Shown piece by piece: positions 1 to 8,112 of a stretch of DNA of 64,000 nt; position 1 is the first letter of the stretch, and each line of letters opens with the position of its first letter. The position numbers and the translations under genes are program-made. Source of the DNA: JAGXLP01 sp964649445 (GTDB lineage: Bacteria; Bipolaricaulota; Bipolaricaulia; M55B111); the NCBI GenBank assembly GCA_964649445.1, contig CAZYPS010000002.1:1-64000 (forward strand), read 5' to 3'. Under the pieces are notes generated by a model that ran no database searches, was not told the origin of the DNA, and worked only from the letters and a program-made list of their open reading frames with translations.

Positions 1-50
1 ACCCATATTTTTTACACAGTTGTTTCTACACTATCAACCAAAAACTCAAA

Positions 51-1247
51 TTATTTAAAAATAAACCCGAGGAGGACACTTCCCAGCCCCGCAAAAACTC
101 CTGCCGAGAGGAGAGAACCGGCCAGAGAGTAGCTTCCGGCCAGAGTCGAGAAACCCCAGGTACCAAAAGCGGCCCCAAAAGTTCCGAGCGTTCCCCGCAC
201 TCCCATGGCAATACCCCTGTCCTCTTCCTCCGTATTCTTGCCAATTATGTCGAAAACTATCGGTAAGTAAAGCCCGGACCCAAGTCCCCAGAACCCGGAA
301 AATATCGCCAGCAGCAAGAAACGTTCCGTTAGGGAAACGAGGACGATAAATATCCCCGCTAAGACCGTACTAACGATCAAAACACTGTAGTTGCCAAAAG
401 ATTTGGTCAGCTTTCTACAGGCGAGCTTGATAAACGTGGAAGTTGCTACCCTCAGGGAAATTAATATACCTATAAAGAACGAGGCTATGCCAATTTTGCT
501 GAAGTAGAGAGGAACTACCGATGCCCCCAAACCAAACGTCATGAAAACAATAAACGAAAAAAGCGAAGCAAAAAGTAAAGCTGAATTGCTTTTCAATAGT
601 TGCCACCCGTCAAGATAGGATTTTATCGATGGATAGATCGGAATGCTCGACGGGGAAACGGAAGACATCTTGATGAGGTTTCTTACGGACTCCCTCCGGG
701 TCAGGTCGCTGTTTTCATAATAGAACAACCAGGATAAATAAATGAGAATCAGCGATACCGCCAGAAGTGTCAGAAAGACCCACGCCATACCGAGGGTGTC
801 TTTTACGTAGCCCCCGGTAGGAGAACCAATCAACCATCCAAGCCCCACGGAGAAGGAATAAACCGGCAAAGCATCGGAGGCACTGGTAATGTAGGAAGGA
901 ACAGTAACCCAGGTAATCGAGTTCGCCAGCCCAAGAAATATTTCCCCGAGGAACAGCAGGGGCCAGATTTTCAACGAACCAAGAAAGGCCAGAGCGGAGA
1001 AAAAATAGAGAAGGGAGCCGAGCATTACCGGCTTATGGTGGCCAATCAAGTCCGAAAGCCTTCCGAGAGGGATCCGGGTCACCGACTGAAGGAGGTAGTA
1101 AATGAGGACGAGATTGCCAATTAGCACTACCGGCATACCGACTTCCCGTCCAAAAATCGGAATGTAGGGTATTATATTGCTGACTCCGAACGTACATATG
1201 AAGGAAAAGACGATCAATATCCTGGCGTTTTTATTTATCCGAAACAT
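51..1247 (-). CDS. MFS transporter
   Basis: This 398-residue protein is hydrophobic throughout, with about twelve membrane segments split by a charged central loop near residues 180-215. The loop between segments 2 and 3 reads GRLSDLIGHHKP, a good match to the major facilitator signature, which supports an inner-membrane secondary transporter. The substrate cannot be told from sequence; the general look is that of drug or sugar efflux members of the superfamily. The ATG start follows a G-rich stretch rather than a clear Shine-Dalgarno site. It is transcribed away from the rest of the window, with the transaldolase-like gene upstream on the same strand after a gap of about 150 bases. Confidence 0.85.
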   Translation of the reverse strand: MFRINKNARILIVFSFICTFGVSNIIPYIPIFGREVGMPVVLIGNLVLIYYLLQSVTRIPLGRLSDLIGHHKPVMLGSLLYFFSALAFLGSLKIWPLLFLGEIFLGLANSITWVTVPSYITSASDALPVYSFSVGLGWLIGSPTGGYVKDTLGMAWVFLTLLAVSLILIYLSWLFYYENSDLTRRESVRNLIKMSSVSPSSIPIYPSIKSYLDGWQLLKSNSALLFASLFSFIVFMTFGLGASVVPLYFSKIGIASFFIGILISLRVATSTFIKLACRKLTKSFGNYSVLIVSTVLAGIFIVLVSLTERFLLLAIFSGFWGLGSGLYLPIVFDIIGKNTEEEDRGIAMGVRGTLGTFGAAFGTWGFSTLAGSYSLAGSLLSAGVFAGLGSVLLGFIFK

Positions 1248-1401
1248 ACTAACTTTTTACAGCCCCCCAACGGAATAACTTCTCAAATCTAAAAAAGCAA
1301 GGTGAATTAGAAGATATCGTTCGACCTGCGATTTTAATATATGTCCGCGCGGGTTTGGTTGTTCCTGTCGACCCGACCGTTTCTATTCTTCCGGCACGAG
1401 A

Positions 1402-2313
1402 TTACTTTTTACCGAAAATACCTTCGTATTCCTCGACCACGTCCTCGCTGAAACTAATTACCCCTTCCTCGGTTTTGTAATGATCTATCATCTCTTCCAG
1501 GAGGTGAAACGGAATCGTCGAAACATCTGCACCTGACTCGGCGACCTCACGAACCTGTCGAGAATTACGGAGACTGGCAGCCAGAACGTCAGTATCGAAT
1601 CCGTAATTGCTAAAGATCTGCTTGATCGAAGAGACAGCAGCAGCTCCAGTATATATCCCCTCGTCGGATATCGATTCTTTTACTCTATTTACATCTTCGT
1701 CAAAGTATATTCCGGCAAGATCGTCCCCCTCCATCTCCTCGTACCGAGGTTTTAGCTTAAGATAAGAAGCTTGCCGAAGCCAGTCGGCGTCGTGGTAAGC
1801 ACTTTTAGGGTAGTCTTCCCCCCGAGTCAGTCCGACGTTGTTTCGGATGAAATCGTCGATCCTCCCGGCAAATGGGCTGACGTACTGGGTACCCGCCTTT
1901 GCTGCCAGAAGGGCCTGTTCCGGTTTCATAATTAAAGTTGTATTTGTCGGAATACCCTTCGAAGAAAGTTCTTTTAGCGCTTTCAAACCCTCGTAGTTTC
2001 CGGCACTGCTTTCCGGTGAGTTAGTATTAATCGGTACTTTCACCACTACGTTGTCGTTTACTGGATTGAATTTCTCGTAAAGCAACTCTCCCTGGGCAAC
2101 CATTTCGTCCTCGGTCAGACCTATTACCTCCAGACTCACCGGACCGTCAACTGCTCTACAAATTTCCTTAATATACTCCTCCATATTGATATTTTCCCTC
2201 TTTTCAACGGCCTTTTTTATCAAAGAGGGATTAGTTGTTACCCCGTCTAATACACCCCAGGAATTCGCCTCCTTAATTTCATCCAGCTCCGCAGTATCTA
2301 CAAATATCTTCAT
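1402..2313 (-). CDS. Transaldolase / fructose-6-phosphate aldolase family protein with internal insertion
   Basis: The N-terminus (MKIFVDTAELDEIKEA, then GVTTNPSLIKK) and the strand NVVVKVPI carrying the Schiff-base lysine are classic for the small transaldolase/FSA family. The C-terminal part (NYGFDTDVLAASLRNSRQV, then GADVSTIPF) also matches. The family is usually about 215-220 residues. This protein has 303, because of a short insert after the catalytic strand and a charged insert of about 55 residues after the YVSPFAGRIDD motif. It probably cleaves or transfers three-carbon units in sugar-phosphate metabolism, but the inserts near the active-site mouth may change the substrate. The start is supported by GAGGTG seven bases upstream of the ATG. 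No pentose-phosphate gene is adjacent. Confidence 0.8.
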   Translation of the reverse strand: MKIFVDTAELDEIKEANSWGVLDGVTTNPSLIKKAVEKRENINMEEYIKEICRAVDGPVSLEVIGLTEDEMVAQGELLYEKFNPVNDNVVVKVPINTNSPESSAGNYEGLKALKELSSKGIPTNTTLIMKPEQALLAAKAGTQYVSPFAGRIDDFIRNNVGLTRGEDYPKSAYHDADWLRQASYLKLKPRYEEMEGDDLAGIYFDEDVNRVKESISDEGIYTGAAAVSSIKQIFSNYGFDTDVLAASLRNSRQVREVAESGADVSTIPFHLLEEMIDHYKTEEGVISFSEDVVEEYEGIFGKK

Positions 2314-2790
2314 GTAATCACCTCAACTGATTATATAACGAATCTCGTTGATGGTAAAGGAAACCTTAACCCCTGACAAACTTAAGAACTGACTAGGTGC
2401 ACTGAAAAACTGGTTAAGTTGAATCGGGATTTGAGAAAAAGGAAGTTTACGCAGTAGGGATCTTTTCCGCCGTTAGAATTCGGGCAAAATAACCCATTTT
2501 GCACCAGAAGAAGCCAGCAGAGATGGGCCAGGAATATAGTTCTAATATAACTAAGACGACATACAGTCACGTGCAAATACAACTGTCGAAAAGGTTAATG
2601 GGAAGTCGAAAGGAGGACTTTAACAAGCTAATAGTATGACGAATCAGGAAAACCGCCAATCAGGGAAGTTACGAGTAATTAATTTATCAGTCTAAAGGCC
2701 TTGAAAATTAAAACTTCCGGCAAAGCATGATAATTGATTGCTTCGCCGGAAGTTTAGTTCTAGACAATTAGGTAATTAGTTCTAATAGTA
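2314..2790. other. Intergenic region without a convincing gene
   Basis: A stretch of 477 bases separates the transaldolase-like gene from the cysteine-rich secreted protein. A minus-strand open frame at 2382-2582 has no ribosome site and an atypical composition. The only clear element is the hairpin terminator at 2711-2755. Confidence 0.6.
2711..2755 (-). terminator. Hairpin terminator after the cysteine-rich protein gene
   Basis: The arms AAACTTCCGGC (2711-2721) and GCCGGAAGTTT (2745-2755) pair perfectly. Five further pairs (AAGCA with TGCTT) follow across one mismatch, closing an 11-base loop. On the minus strand the stem is followed by TAATTTTC, a moderate T-tract. It lies 36 bases past the stop of the gene at 2791-3777. 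Confidence 0.75.
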
Positions 2791-3777
2791 CTAACTACAA
2801 GTATTGCACGTTCGGGAACTTCTGCACCCGCACCTGTTGGAACCGCAGAAACCGAAAAACAGGAAGCCCGAACTACAGCAAGAGGAACTGCAGCGATCTC
2901 TCCTACCACAATCATTGAAACTCGAGCTACAACAGCTGGTTTTACACCGGTCCCTCTTCTCGTACACGGTAAAGTTCGCGGAAAGCTTTCCGCAGCATTC
3001 CGTCTCTATCATTACCGCGTATCGGCCTGGTTCGACAAAGTTACCACTCATATTGCGCTGATCCCAGATCCAACTCCAGCTTTTACCGGGTTGATATCCC
3101 ATCTCAAACTCCTGACTGTATACGATTTCACCTTTTCCGCAGCATCGATCGGCACGTTTAACGTAAAGTTTCTCAAAGACGATATCACAGTCTCTGCAGT
3201 TCGAGAAGTCGACTCCTACCTCTTCCCCGGTCTCGTAGTGCTTATGGTCTGTATTAAGGTTCGTCGACCAACCACCACAACAATTACACGAGCAAACGGG
3301 ACGCCTTACCTTGGGTTGTACTTTGAAGTTTGTCCGGAATATTCCACAACAATCCGTCTCTACAAGAGCATAATAACGCCCATTTGCCACCTGATCGCCG
3401 TCACTACCCACCTGATTCCATCTCCAGGTCCACTCGGTAGTATCAACCGGAACTGATTGATTTATTACCTCGGTATAGACAACACCTTCGTCTCTGCCAA
3501 TTAACTTCTCTATTTTGATCTCCTCTATCAGATATTTGTCGGTCAAACCGGAAAGCGTCAATTCTACGATTTCCCCCGGGGAATACTCATTCTTTGAAGG
3601 GTTAAACGAACTATATCTGGCCGGACATTCTGGTTTTTCCTGGTACAGGCAACATTCTTCTTCCTGAACGCTACACTCATTGTCCTGAACACCAAGTGCA
3701 CCCAAAGAAATGACAAGCAACAAAACAACCGGGGCGAGAAATATGGCTGCCTTCTTTCGATTAATATTTGTGTACAT
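2791..3777 (-). CDS. Secreted cysteine-rich protein with two tandem beta-sandwich-like repeats
   Basis: I do not recognise a named family. The 328-residue protein starts with a charged stretch and a hydrophobic signal segment (about residues 8-30). Two repeats follow, at roughly residues 50-155 and 165-275. Each has an ETG- or SPGE-type strand, a W-x-W-x-W strand, a G-R-Y-(Y/A)-(A/V)-(L/M)-(V/I)-E-T segment and a CCG motif. The pattern resembles Ig-like or BsuPI-like inhibitor folds, which is inference. The last 55 residues are a Cys/Ser/Arg-rich tail with CC pairs and a final CNTCS. I count 28 cysteines in all, many in CC or CxC pairs, suggesting dense disulfides or metal binding outside the cell. 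It is monocistronic, with its own terminator and a promoter-bearing upstream gap. Confidence 0.7.
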   Translation of the reverse strand: MYTNINRKKAAIFLAPVVLLLVISLGALGVQDNECSVQEEECCLYQEKPECPARYSSFNPSKNEYSPGEIVELTLSGLTDKYLIEEIKIEKLIGRDEGVVYTEVINQSVPVDTTEWTWRWNQVGSDGDQVANGRYYALVETDCCGIFRTNFKVQPKVRRPVCSCNCCGGWSTNLNTDHKHYETGEEVGVDFSNCRDCDIVFEKLYVKRADRCCGKGEIVYSQEFEMGYQPGKSWSWIWDQRNMSGNFVEPGRYAVMIETECCGKLSANFTVYEKRDRCKTSCCSSSFNDCGRRDRCSSSCCSSGFLFFGFCGSNRCGCRSSRTCNTCS

Positions 3778-3887
3778 CTTCCACCCCCTTTTCTTTTTAG
3801 GGAAAGTTCTAAAGTTATATTAACCTAATTTGTAATTTTTATCAATTAATAATTGATAAGGTTGAGAAACTAAATAACGGGACCGTT

Positions 3888-5591
3888 CTATTCAAGCAGC
3901 TGTTTTATTCCCAGATCGGCAAGCCTTTCCCGGGTAGGAATTCCATTCTCATCGTAACCCCTGGACTCGTAATACTCAGTTAACATCTCGCTCAGCTTTT
4001 CTTCAGAAAACCCTTCACCTTCGGTGGGGCCGGTAGATAAGGGTTCCTTCAACCGATCGGGAAGTCGATCTTCTTGGGCCGAATACCCCGCCCGCGACGC
4101 CAGCAACCTGAGCAGTAAGTAATTTCTCTCACCCATATTGAGCATTTTTGTGGGAGTTAATTTTCGTCCCGTAACTGCTTCAACCATCTCTCTCATAGTT
4201 CCAAACGAGTAATTTTCTCCGACCATGTCCGTGGTAAAAGCACACATAACGAGGGAATTATTAAACGACCTCAGGTCTTCAAATAACTTAGCTGCCTTTG
4301 CTTTCCCCTCGTAGGTAAATCTATCCATAGGTTCGGTTAATCCAACCTCCGGTGCCACCGGCTTATCTTCAAACATGGTATCGTGGGGACCCTCCATATG
4401 GTTCGCCCCTCTCGGGGTCGTAGCGTAACTGACGCCCAGTGCTTTCTTGCCCCTCGGTTCGTGCATCGGAACTTCCTGGCCCTTAATTTCAACTGCAAAA
4501 TCAGCTCCCAGCTCGTCCTTAAGAGCGCTAATTCCTTTGGCTAATTCTTTTCCGGGACCTTCTTTGTTAGCAATGGCATCGACCAATTCAACTATTGCCT
4601 TGGGGTCACCCCAGTCAAGTCCCCAGTCAACCAGACCTTTCTCACTGGCCTCCATCGCGAAAGCNNNNNNNNNNNNNNNNNNNNNNNNNNNNNNNNNNNN
4701 NNNNNNNNNNNNNNNNNNNNNNNNNNNNNNNNNNNNNNNNNNNNNNNNNNNNNNNNNNNNNNNNGTATCCGCCATGGTCTCGCCGCTGATCCTCTCGGCT
4801 TTCGAAAATTCCCCTTCCTGAAAGTTCTTCGTCGGCAGAATTCCACTTTCACTGAGACTTTTTACTCCTCTCGAGGTACCGTACTTCCCAAGTGAATTGG
4901 CTTTGTTTTCGACGAGTTCTCCGGCGAAGTCTCCTTTGAGGGATTTCAATTCATTCGGGTCAGCGACCTCCTTTTTCTTTCCCCCTTCTATCGCAACTCC
5001 TTTCAATTTCTTGCTCCCCAGGACGGCGCCAAACCCAGGTCTTCCGGCGGCTCTATTTCTGTCGAAGATTATACACGAATAATTGATCAGGGCTTCTCCC
5101 GCCTTACCAATCGAAGCTACCCGAACGTCACCTTCCTCTTCCTGAATTCGATACTCGAACTCGGCCGTTTCCAATCCCCAGAAATCGCCGGCTCCTTTCA
5201 ACCGGGCTTCACCGTTCCGTAAAACAAGATATTTCGGCTCAGGAGCAGCTCCCCTGATAATTATTCCATCGTATCCGGATTTTCCCAGCTCCTGCCCCAT
5301 GAAACCACCTACGTAGGACCCGTTTACGGAATTAGTCTTTGGCGATTTCGCCATAACAAGGTGCCTGCCCGCCCCGGCTATATTTAACCCCTGAAGCGGG
5401 CCGGTAGCGAAAACCATTATATTTTCCGGGCCGAGCGGCTCTACCCCGGGGTCCAGTTCTTCGAACATAATTCGAGCTCCAATCCCCCTTCCCCCAAGAA
5501 ATTTTTCGTACCATTCCTCCGGTACGGTATAGTCGCTAATTTCCCCGTCAGTTAAAGAAACATCGAGGAATCGCCCAAAATAACCTTTCAT
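3888..5591 (-). CDS. aor: Aldehyde:ferredoxin oxidoreductase (tungsten enzyme), interrupted by assembly gap
   Basis: This enzyme oxidises aldehydes to acids with ferredoxin as acceptor, using a tungsten-bispyranopterin and one [4Fe-4S] cluster. The N-terminal domain is clear: FLGGRGIGARIMFEEL, the cofactor-binding segment around GAGRHLVMAKSPKT, and GKAGE. The C-terminal AOR domain follows, with a late cysteine in SLVMCAF at the place of the fourth cluster ligand. The N run at 4665-4764 lies where the second AOR of this window has its CxxCxxxC ligands, so those cysteines are missing from the assembly, not shown to be absent from the gene. Comparison with that copy suggests the true gap is longer than 100 bases. 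The start at 5591 is preferred over a longer frame because GGGAGG sits seven bases upstream. Confidence 0.9.
   Translation of the reverse strand: MKGYFGRFLDVSLTDGEISDYTVPEEWYEKFLGGRGIGARIMFEELDPGVEPLGPENIMVFATGPLQGLNIAGAGRHLVMAKSPKTNSVNGSYVGGFMGQELGKSGYDGIIIRGAAPEPKYLVLRNGEARLKGAGDFWGLETAEFEYRIQEEEGDVRVASIGKAGEALINYSCIIFDRNRAAGRPGFGAVLGSKKLKGVAIEGGKKKEVADPNELKSLKGDFAGELVENKANSLGKYGTSRGVKSLSESGILPTKNFQEGEFSKAERISGETMADXXXXXXXXXXXXXXXXXXXXXXXXXXXXXXXXXXAFAMEASEKGLVDWGLDWGDPKAIVELVDAIANKEGPGKELAKGISALKDELGADFAVEIKGQEVPMHEPRGKKALGVSYATTPRGANHMEGPHDTMFEDKPVAPEVGLTEPMDRFTYEGKAKAAKLFEDLRSFNNSLVMCAFTTDMVGENYSFGTMREMVEAVTGRKLTPTKMLNMGERNYLLLRLLASRAGYSAQEDRLPDRLKEPLSTGPTEGEGFSEEKLSEMLTEYYESRGYDENGIPTRERLADLGIKQLLE
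4665..4764. other. Assembly gap (100 N)
   Basis: Exactly 100 N, a conventional scaffold placeholder for unknown length. It falls inside the AOR gene. Alignment by eye to the AOR at 17735-19591 indicates that roughly 70 codons, including the cluster cysteines, belong here. Confidence 0.95.
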
Positions 5592-5688
5592 TTTAAACCT
5601 CCCTGCCAAAAACATTCAGCAATATTATTTCTAGTGTTGCTGGACCTCACAGTAGTATATTAACTTGCAGATAAACCAACCTTTTTCC

Positions 5689-6648
5689 TTACCTTAACTC
5701 TCTTACAGCTTTACCAGCCCAGGAAGAATCCTTTAATTGGGCTCGACCGACCGCAATTAAATCGACGTCCCCGTTCTTTACGAGATCGTTTGCGTACTCC
5801 GGCTCGGTTATGCCCCCAACACCAACCACGTGAGAGGACACTACTCCTTTTATCTCTTTGGCATAGGGTACGAAATAGCCCTGCTCTCCCTCCAGCTCCT
5901 CCGGGCTATCGCCACAAAGCCCTCCGGATACGTTAAATAGATCCACACCCAGCTCATCCAATTTCTTGGCCAGAATCTTCGCATCATTCAAGCCTAAACC
6001 TCTGGGGTCAAGGTCCGTAGCTCCAAGCCTGTAGGAAAGGACTCCATCCACCTCTTCTCTTACCCTTTTTACAATTTTCAGAGGGAATTTCATTCGATTT
6101 TCTAAATCACCGCCGTATTCGTCTTCCCGGTCGTTGGTAATCGGGGAAACAAACTGGCTTAGCAGAAAACCGTGAGCTCCATGAACTTCCACCCCTTGAA
6201 ACCCAGCACTCATTGCCCTCCTGCTCGCTTCCACGAACCCCCGGGCTATTCGATCGAGATCTTCGGGACTGTACTTCGACAGACTTCCTTCGTAGTCAAA
6301 ATCCAGTAGATTTAATTCGGTTCCCTCCCCTTTTAGCCCCGCGTGATTCAACTGAATTATTGCGGAGGTCCCACTTTCCTTTGCAGTTTCAGCTAGCTTT
6401 TCCAGCCCGGGAACCAGACTATCGTCACCTATCCCCAGTTGACCGGAAGCGTATCTTCCCCCGGGGAGGACAAAACTATGCTCCACGACTATTAAACCTA
6501 CATCGGAAGTATACTGCCGATAGTGATCAATCAAAACTTCCGTAACTTCACCATTTTCACCGGCTTTACCCATCTGCATGGGCGGTAATACTATTCTATT
6601 CTTGAGATCCAGACCTCCAACTGACAGAGGACTGAGTAAGTTCTCCAT
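5689..6648 (-). CDS. Old yellow enzyme-type NADH:flavin oxidoreductase
   Basis: A 319-residue single-domain TIM-barrel FMN enzyme of the YqjM/old yellow enzyme class. The start SPLSVGGLDLKNRIVLPPMQMG, the substrate-binding HGAHGFLLSQF, the SPITNDREDEYGG segment and the FMN-phosphate loop VGVGGI...DLIAVGRAQL are all present. Members reduce activated C=C bonds of unsaturated carbonyl compounds. It lacks the C-terminal iron-sulfur and dinucleotide domains of 2,4-dienoyl-CoA reductases, so it should act alone. It lies about 100 bases upstream of the AOR gene and 76 bases downstream of the threonine synthase-like gene on the same strand, so the three may be co-transcribed. The start has GGAGGG at good spacing. 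Confidence 0.88.
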   Translation of the reverse strand: MENLLSPLSVGGLDLKNRIVLPPMQMGKAGENGEVTEVLIDHYRQYTSDVGLIVVEHSFVLPGGRYASGQLGIGDDSLVPGLEKLAETAKESGTSAIIQLNHAGLKGEGTELNLLDFDYEGSLSKYSPEDLDRIARGFVEASRRAMSAGFQGVEVHGAHGFLLSQFVSPITNDREDEYGGDLENRMKFPLKIVKRVREEVDGVLSYRLGATDLDPRGLGLNDAKILAKKLDELGVDLFNVSGGLCGDSPEELEGEQGYFVPYAKEIKGVVSSHVVGVGGITEPEYANDLVKNGDVDLIAVGRAQLKDSSWAGKAVRELR

Positions 6649-6724
6649 AATTCCCTCCAGAGAATAAACATTGATATTTTACCGAGCACGTTTTCCCAAT
6701 CGTAAGAACATCAAATAAATTCAA

Positions 6725-7876
6725 TTAAAAACTCTTCCAGGCTTTAACGTCTTTGAGCCCGCTACCGGTAATCGGGACCATTACCCTGTCCCCGGGAGAA
6801 AAAACTCCTTCGTCTCGCAGTTTTTCGATGGCGGCAACGGGGAGGGCGGACGTTGGTTCTGCAAATAGTCCCTCCTTTTCAGCAAGTAATCTAAGTGCCT
6901 CTTTTACCTCAGTTTCTGTTACCTCGAGTGCCCGCCCTTCGGTTTTTCTAATCGCATCCAGAATTTCCTTCCCTCTATCCGGATTCGAAATGTGGGCTCC
7001 CTCAGCAACTGTCGGCTGGACGTCAACGGGCCTGGTCCGGTTCCGGGAATTATTAAAAGCTTTTACCACTGGATTACAGGCCTCAGTCTGAACCCCGTGA
7101 AGCCTGGGCACTTTTTCGATCCAACCCAATTCTACGAGCTCTCGAAATCCATTGTGAATCCCGACAAGCAGGGCCCCTCCCCCCACAGGAACTACCATAT
7201 GTTCCGGTGGTTCCCAGCCAAATTCTTCGCTTATTTCGTAAGCAATTGTTTTCATTCCTTCCGTAAAATAAGGACTAAGATTATGGGAAGCGTAATAAAT
7301 ATCGGTTTCCGAAGTGTCCTCATAAATTCTTTCAGTCGCCTTCTCCCTGGGACCCGGTACTTCGTTTAACTCCGCACCGTAACTTCTTATCTGGACTATC
7401 TTCCCCCCTGATGCGCTATCCGGGACGTAGATGGTACAATCCAAACCAGCCTGAGCTGAATAACCTGCCAGGGCAGCACCCGCATTACCTGAGGAATCGT
7501 CAGCAACGGCTTCGACTCCCCATTCACACGCTTTGGAGACGGTCATGGCCGCGCCACGATCCTTGAACGAACCCGTCGGATTTGTAAATTCCAGTTTAAA
7601 ATAGAGATCACCCGGGTGATCGCTAGCGATAAAACTGGATTTAATAACTGGAGTTCCGCCTTCCCCTTGACTGATTGGGGAATCGTTAAGAGGAAGAAAC
7701 TCTCGATAACGGTCTATCCCGTTACCGAAAAGCTCGTCCTTATTTACCCCTCGCTTCATTCGATCCAGGTCGTAATGAACTTTCAGAGGAGAGCCACAGT
7801 CCGGGCATTCCGTCACTGGAGTTTTTGAACCAATTTCAAAATCACAACTGTCACACGTGATTTTTTCCAGATACAT
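6725..7876 (-). CDS. thrC: Threonine synthase (zinc-ribbon, PLP-dependent)
   Basis: A 383-residue fold-type II PLP enzyme. A zinc ribbon opens it (CDSCDFEIG, then CPDCGSP), followed by the PLP-lysine motif PTGSFKDRGA, the SSGNAGAALAGYSA phosphate loop and a late VPITGSGLKD segment. The length and the ribbon match the threonine synthase class common in archaea and many anaerobes, which converts O-phosphohomoserine to threonine. Related enzymes include cysteate synthase and diaminopropionate lyase-like proteins, so the substrate is probable rather than proven. No hom or thrB lies in the window. It is the first gene of a likely minus-strand set with the OYE and AOR genes; GGAGGT precedes the ATG. 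A TTACC-A-GGTAA palindrome lies upstream at 7948-7958. Confidence 0.8.
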   Translation of the reverse strand: MYLEKITCDSCDFEIGSKTPVTECPDCGSPLKVHYDLDRMKRGVNKDELFGNGIDRYREFLPLNDSPISQGEGGTPVIKSSFIASDHPGDLYFKLEFTNPTGSFKDRGAAMTVSKACEWGVEAVADDSSGNAGAALAGYSAQAGLDCTIYVPDSASGGKIVQIRSYGAELNEVPGPREKATERIYEDTSETDIYYASHNLSPYFTEGMKTIAYEISEEFGWEPPEHMVVPVGGGALLVGIHNGFRELVELGWIEKVPRLHGVQTEACNPVVKAFNNSRNRTRPVDVQPTVAEGAHISNPDRGKEILDAIRKTEGRALEVTETEVKEALRLLAEKEGLFAEPTSALPVAAIEKLRDEGVFSPGDRVMVPITGSGLKDVKAWKSF

Positions 7877-7947
7877 TTTACCTCCAAAGAATTACTTGAT
7901 AACTGAATTTAGATAGAGGTTTCCATCTTCGAAATCAATAATAAAGT

Positions 7948-7958
7948 TACCAGGTAAT
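7948..7958. promoter_or_regulatory. Palindrome TTACC-A-GGTAA, possible operator
   Basis: An 11-base near-palindrome lies in the 236-base divergent gap between the threonine synthase gene (minus) and the Eis-like gene (plus). The same core (TACC-N-GGTA) recurs twice upstream of the amino-acid binding protein near 34000. The role as an operator is inferred from position and symmetry only. Confidence 0.3.
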
Positions 7959-8112
7959 TATTACCAGAAGTGACCCGCTTCCTCCCCTCTGAGCTAGAAA
8001 ATATAGGGGCAAAGAGATATTATTTTATTCTAACCAGCAAATTAAGCTATCTGGAAAAGGCGCTGAACCAATCATACCAGCGTATTTTGAAATTCTTAAT
8101 GAAAGGAGGATC

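Noticed and set aside
2382..2582. Minus-strand 66-codon open frame in the gap before the cysteine-rich gene
   Set aside because: No ribosome site, Ser/Leu/Cys-rich random composition, and a terminator lies between it and the upstream gene.
2804..3456. Plus-strand frames across the cysteine-rich gene
   Set aside because: They are antisense shadows; the minus frame has a signal peptide, repeats and a terminator.
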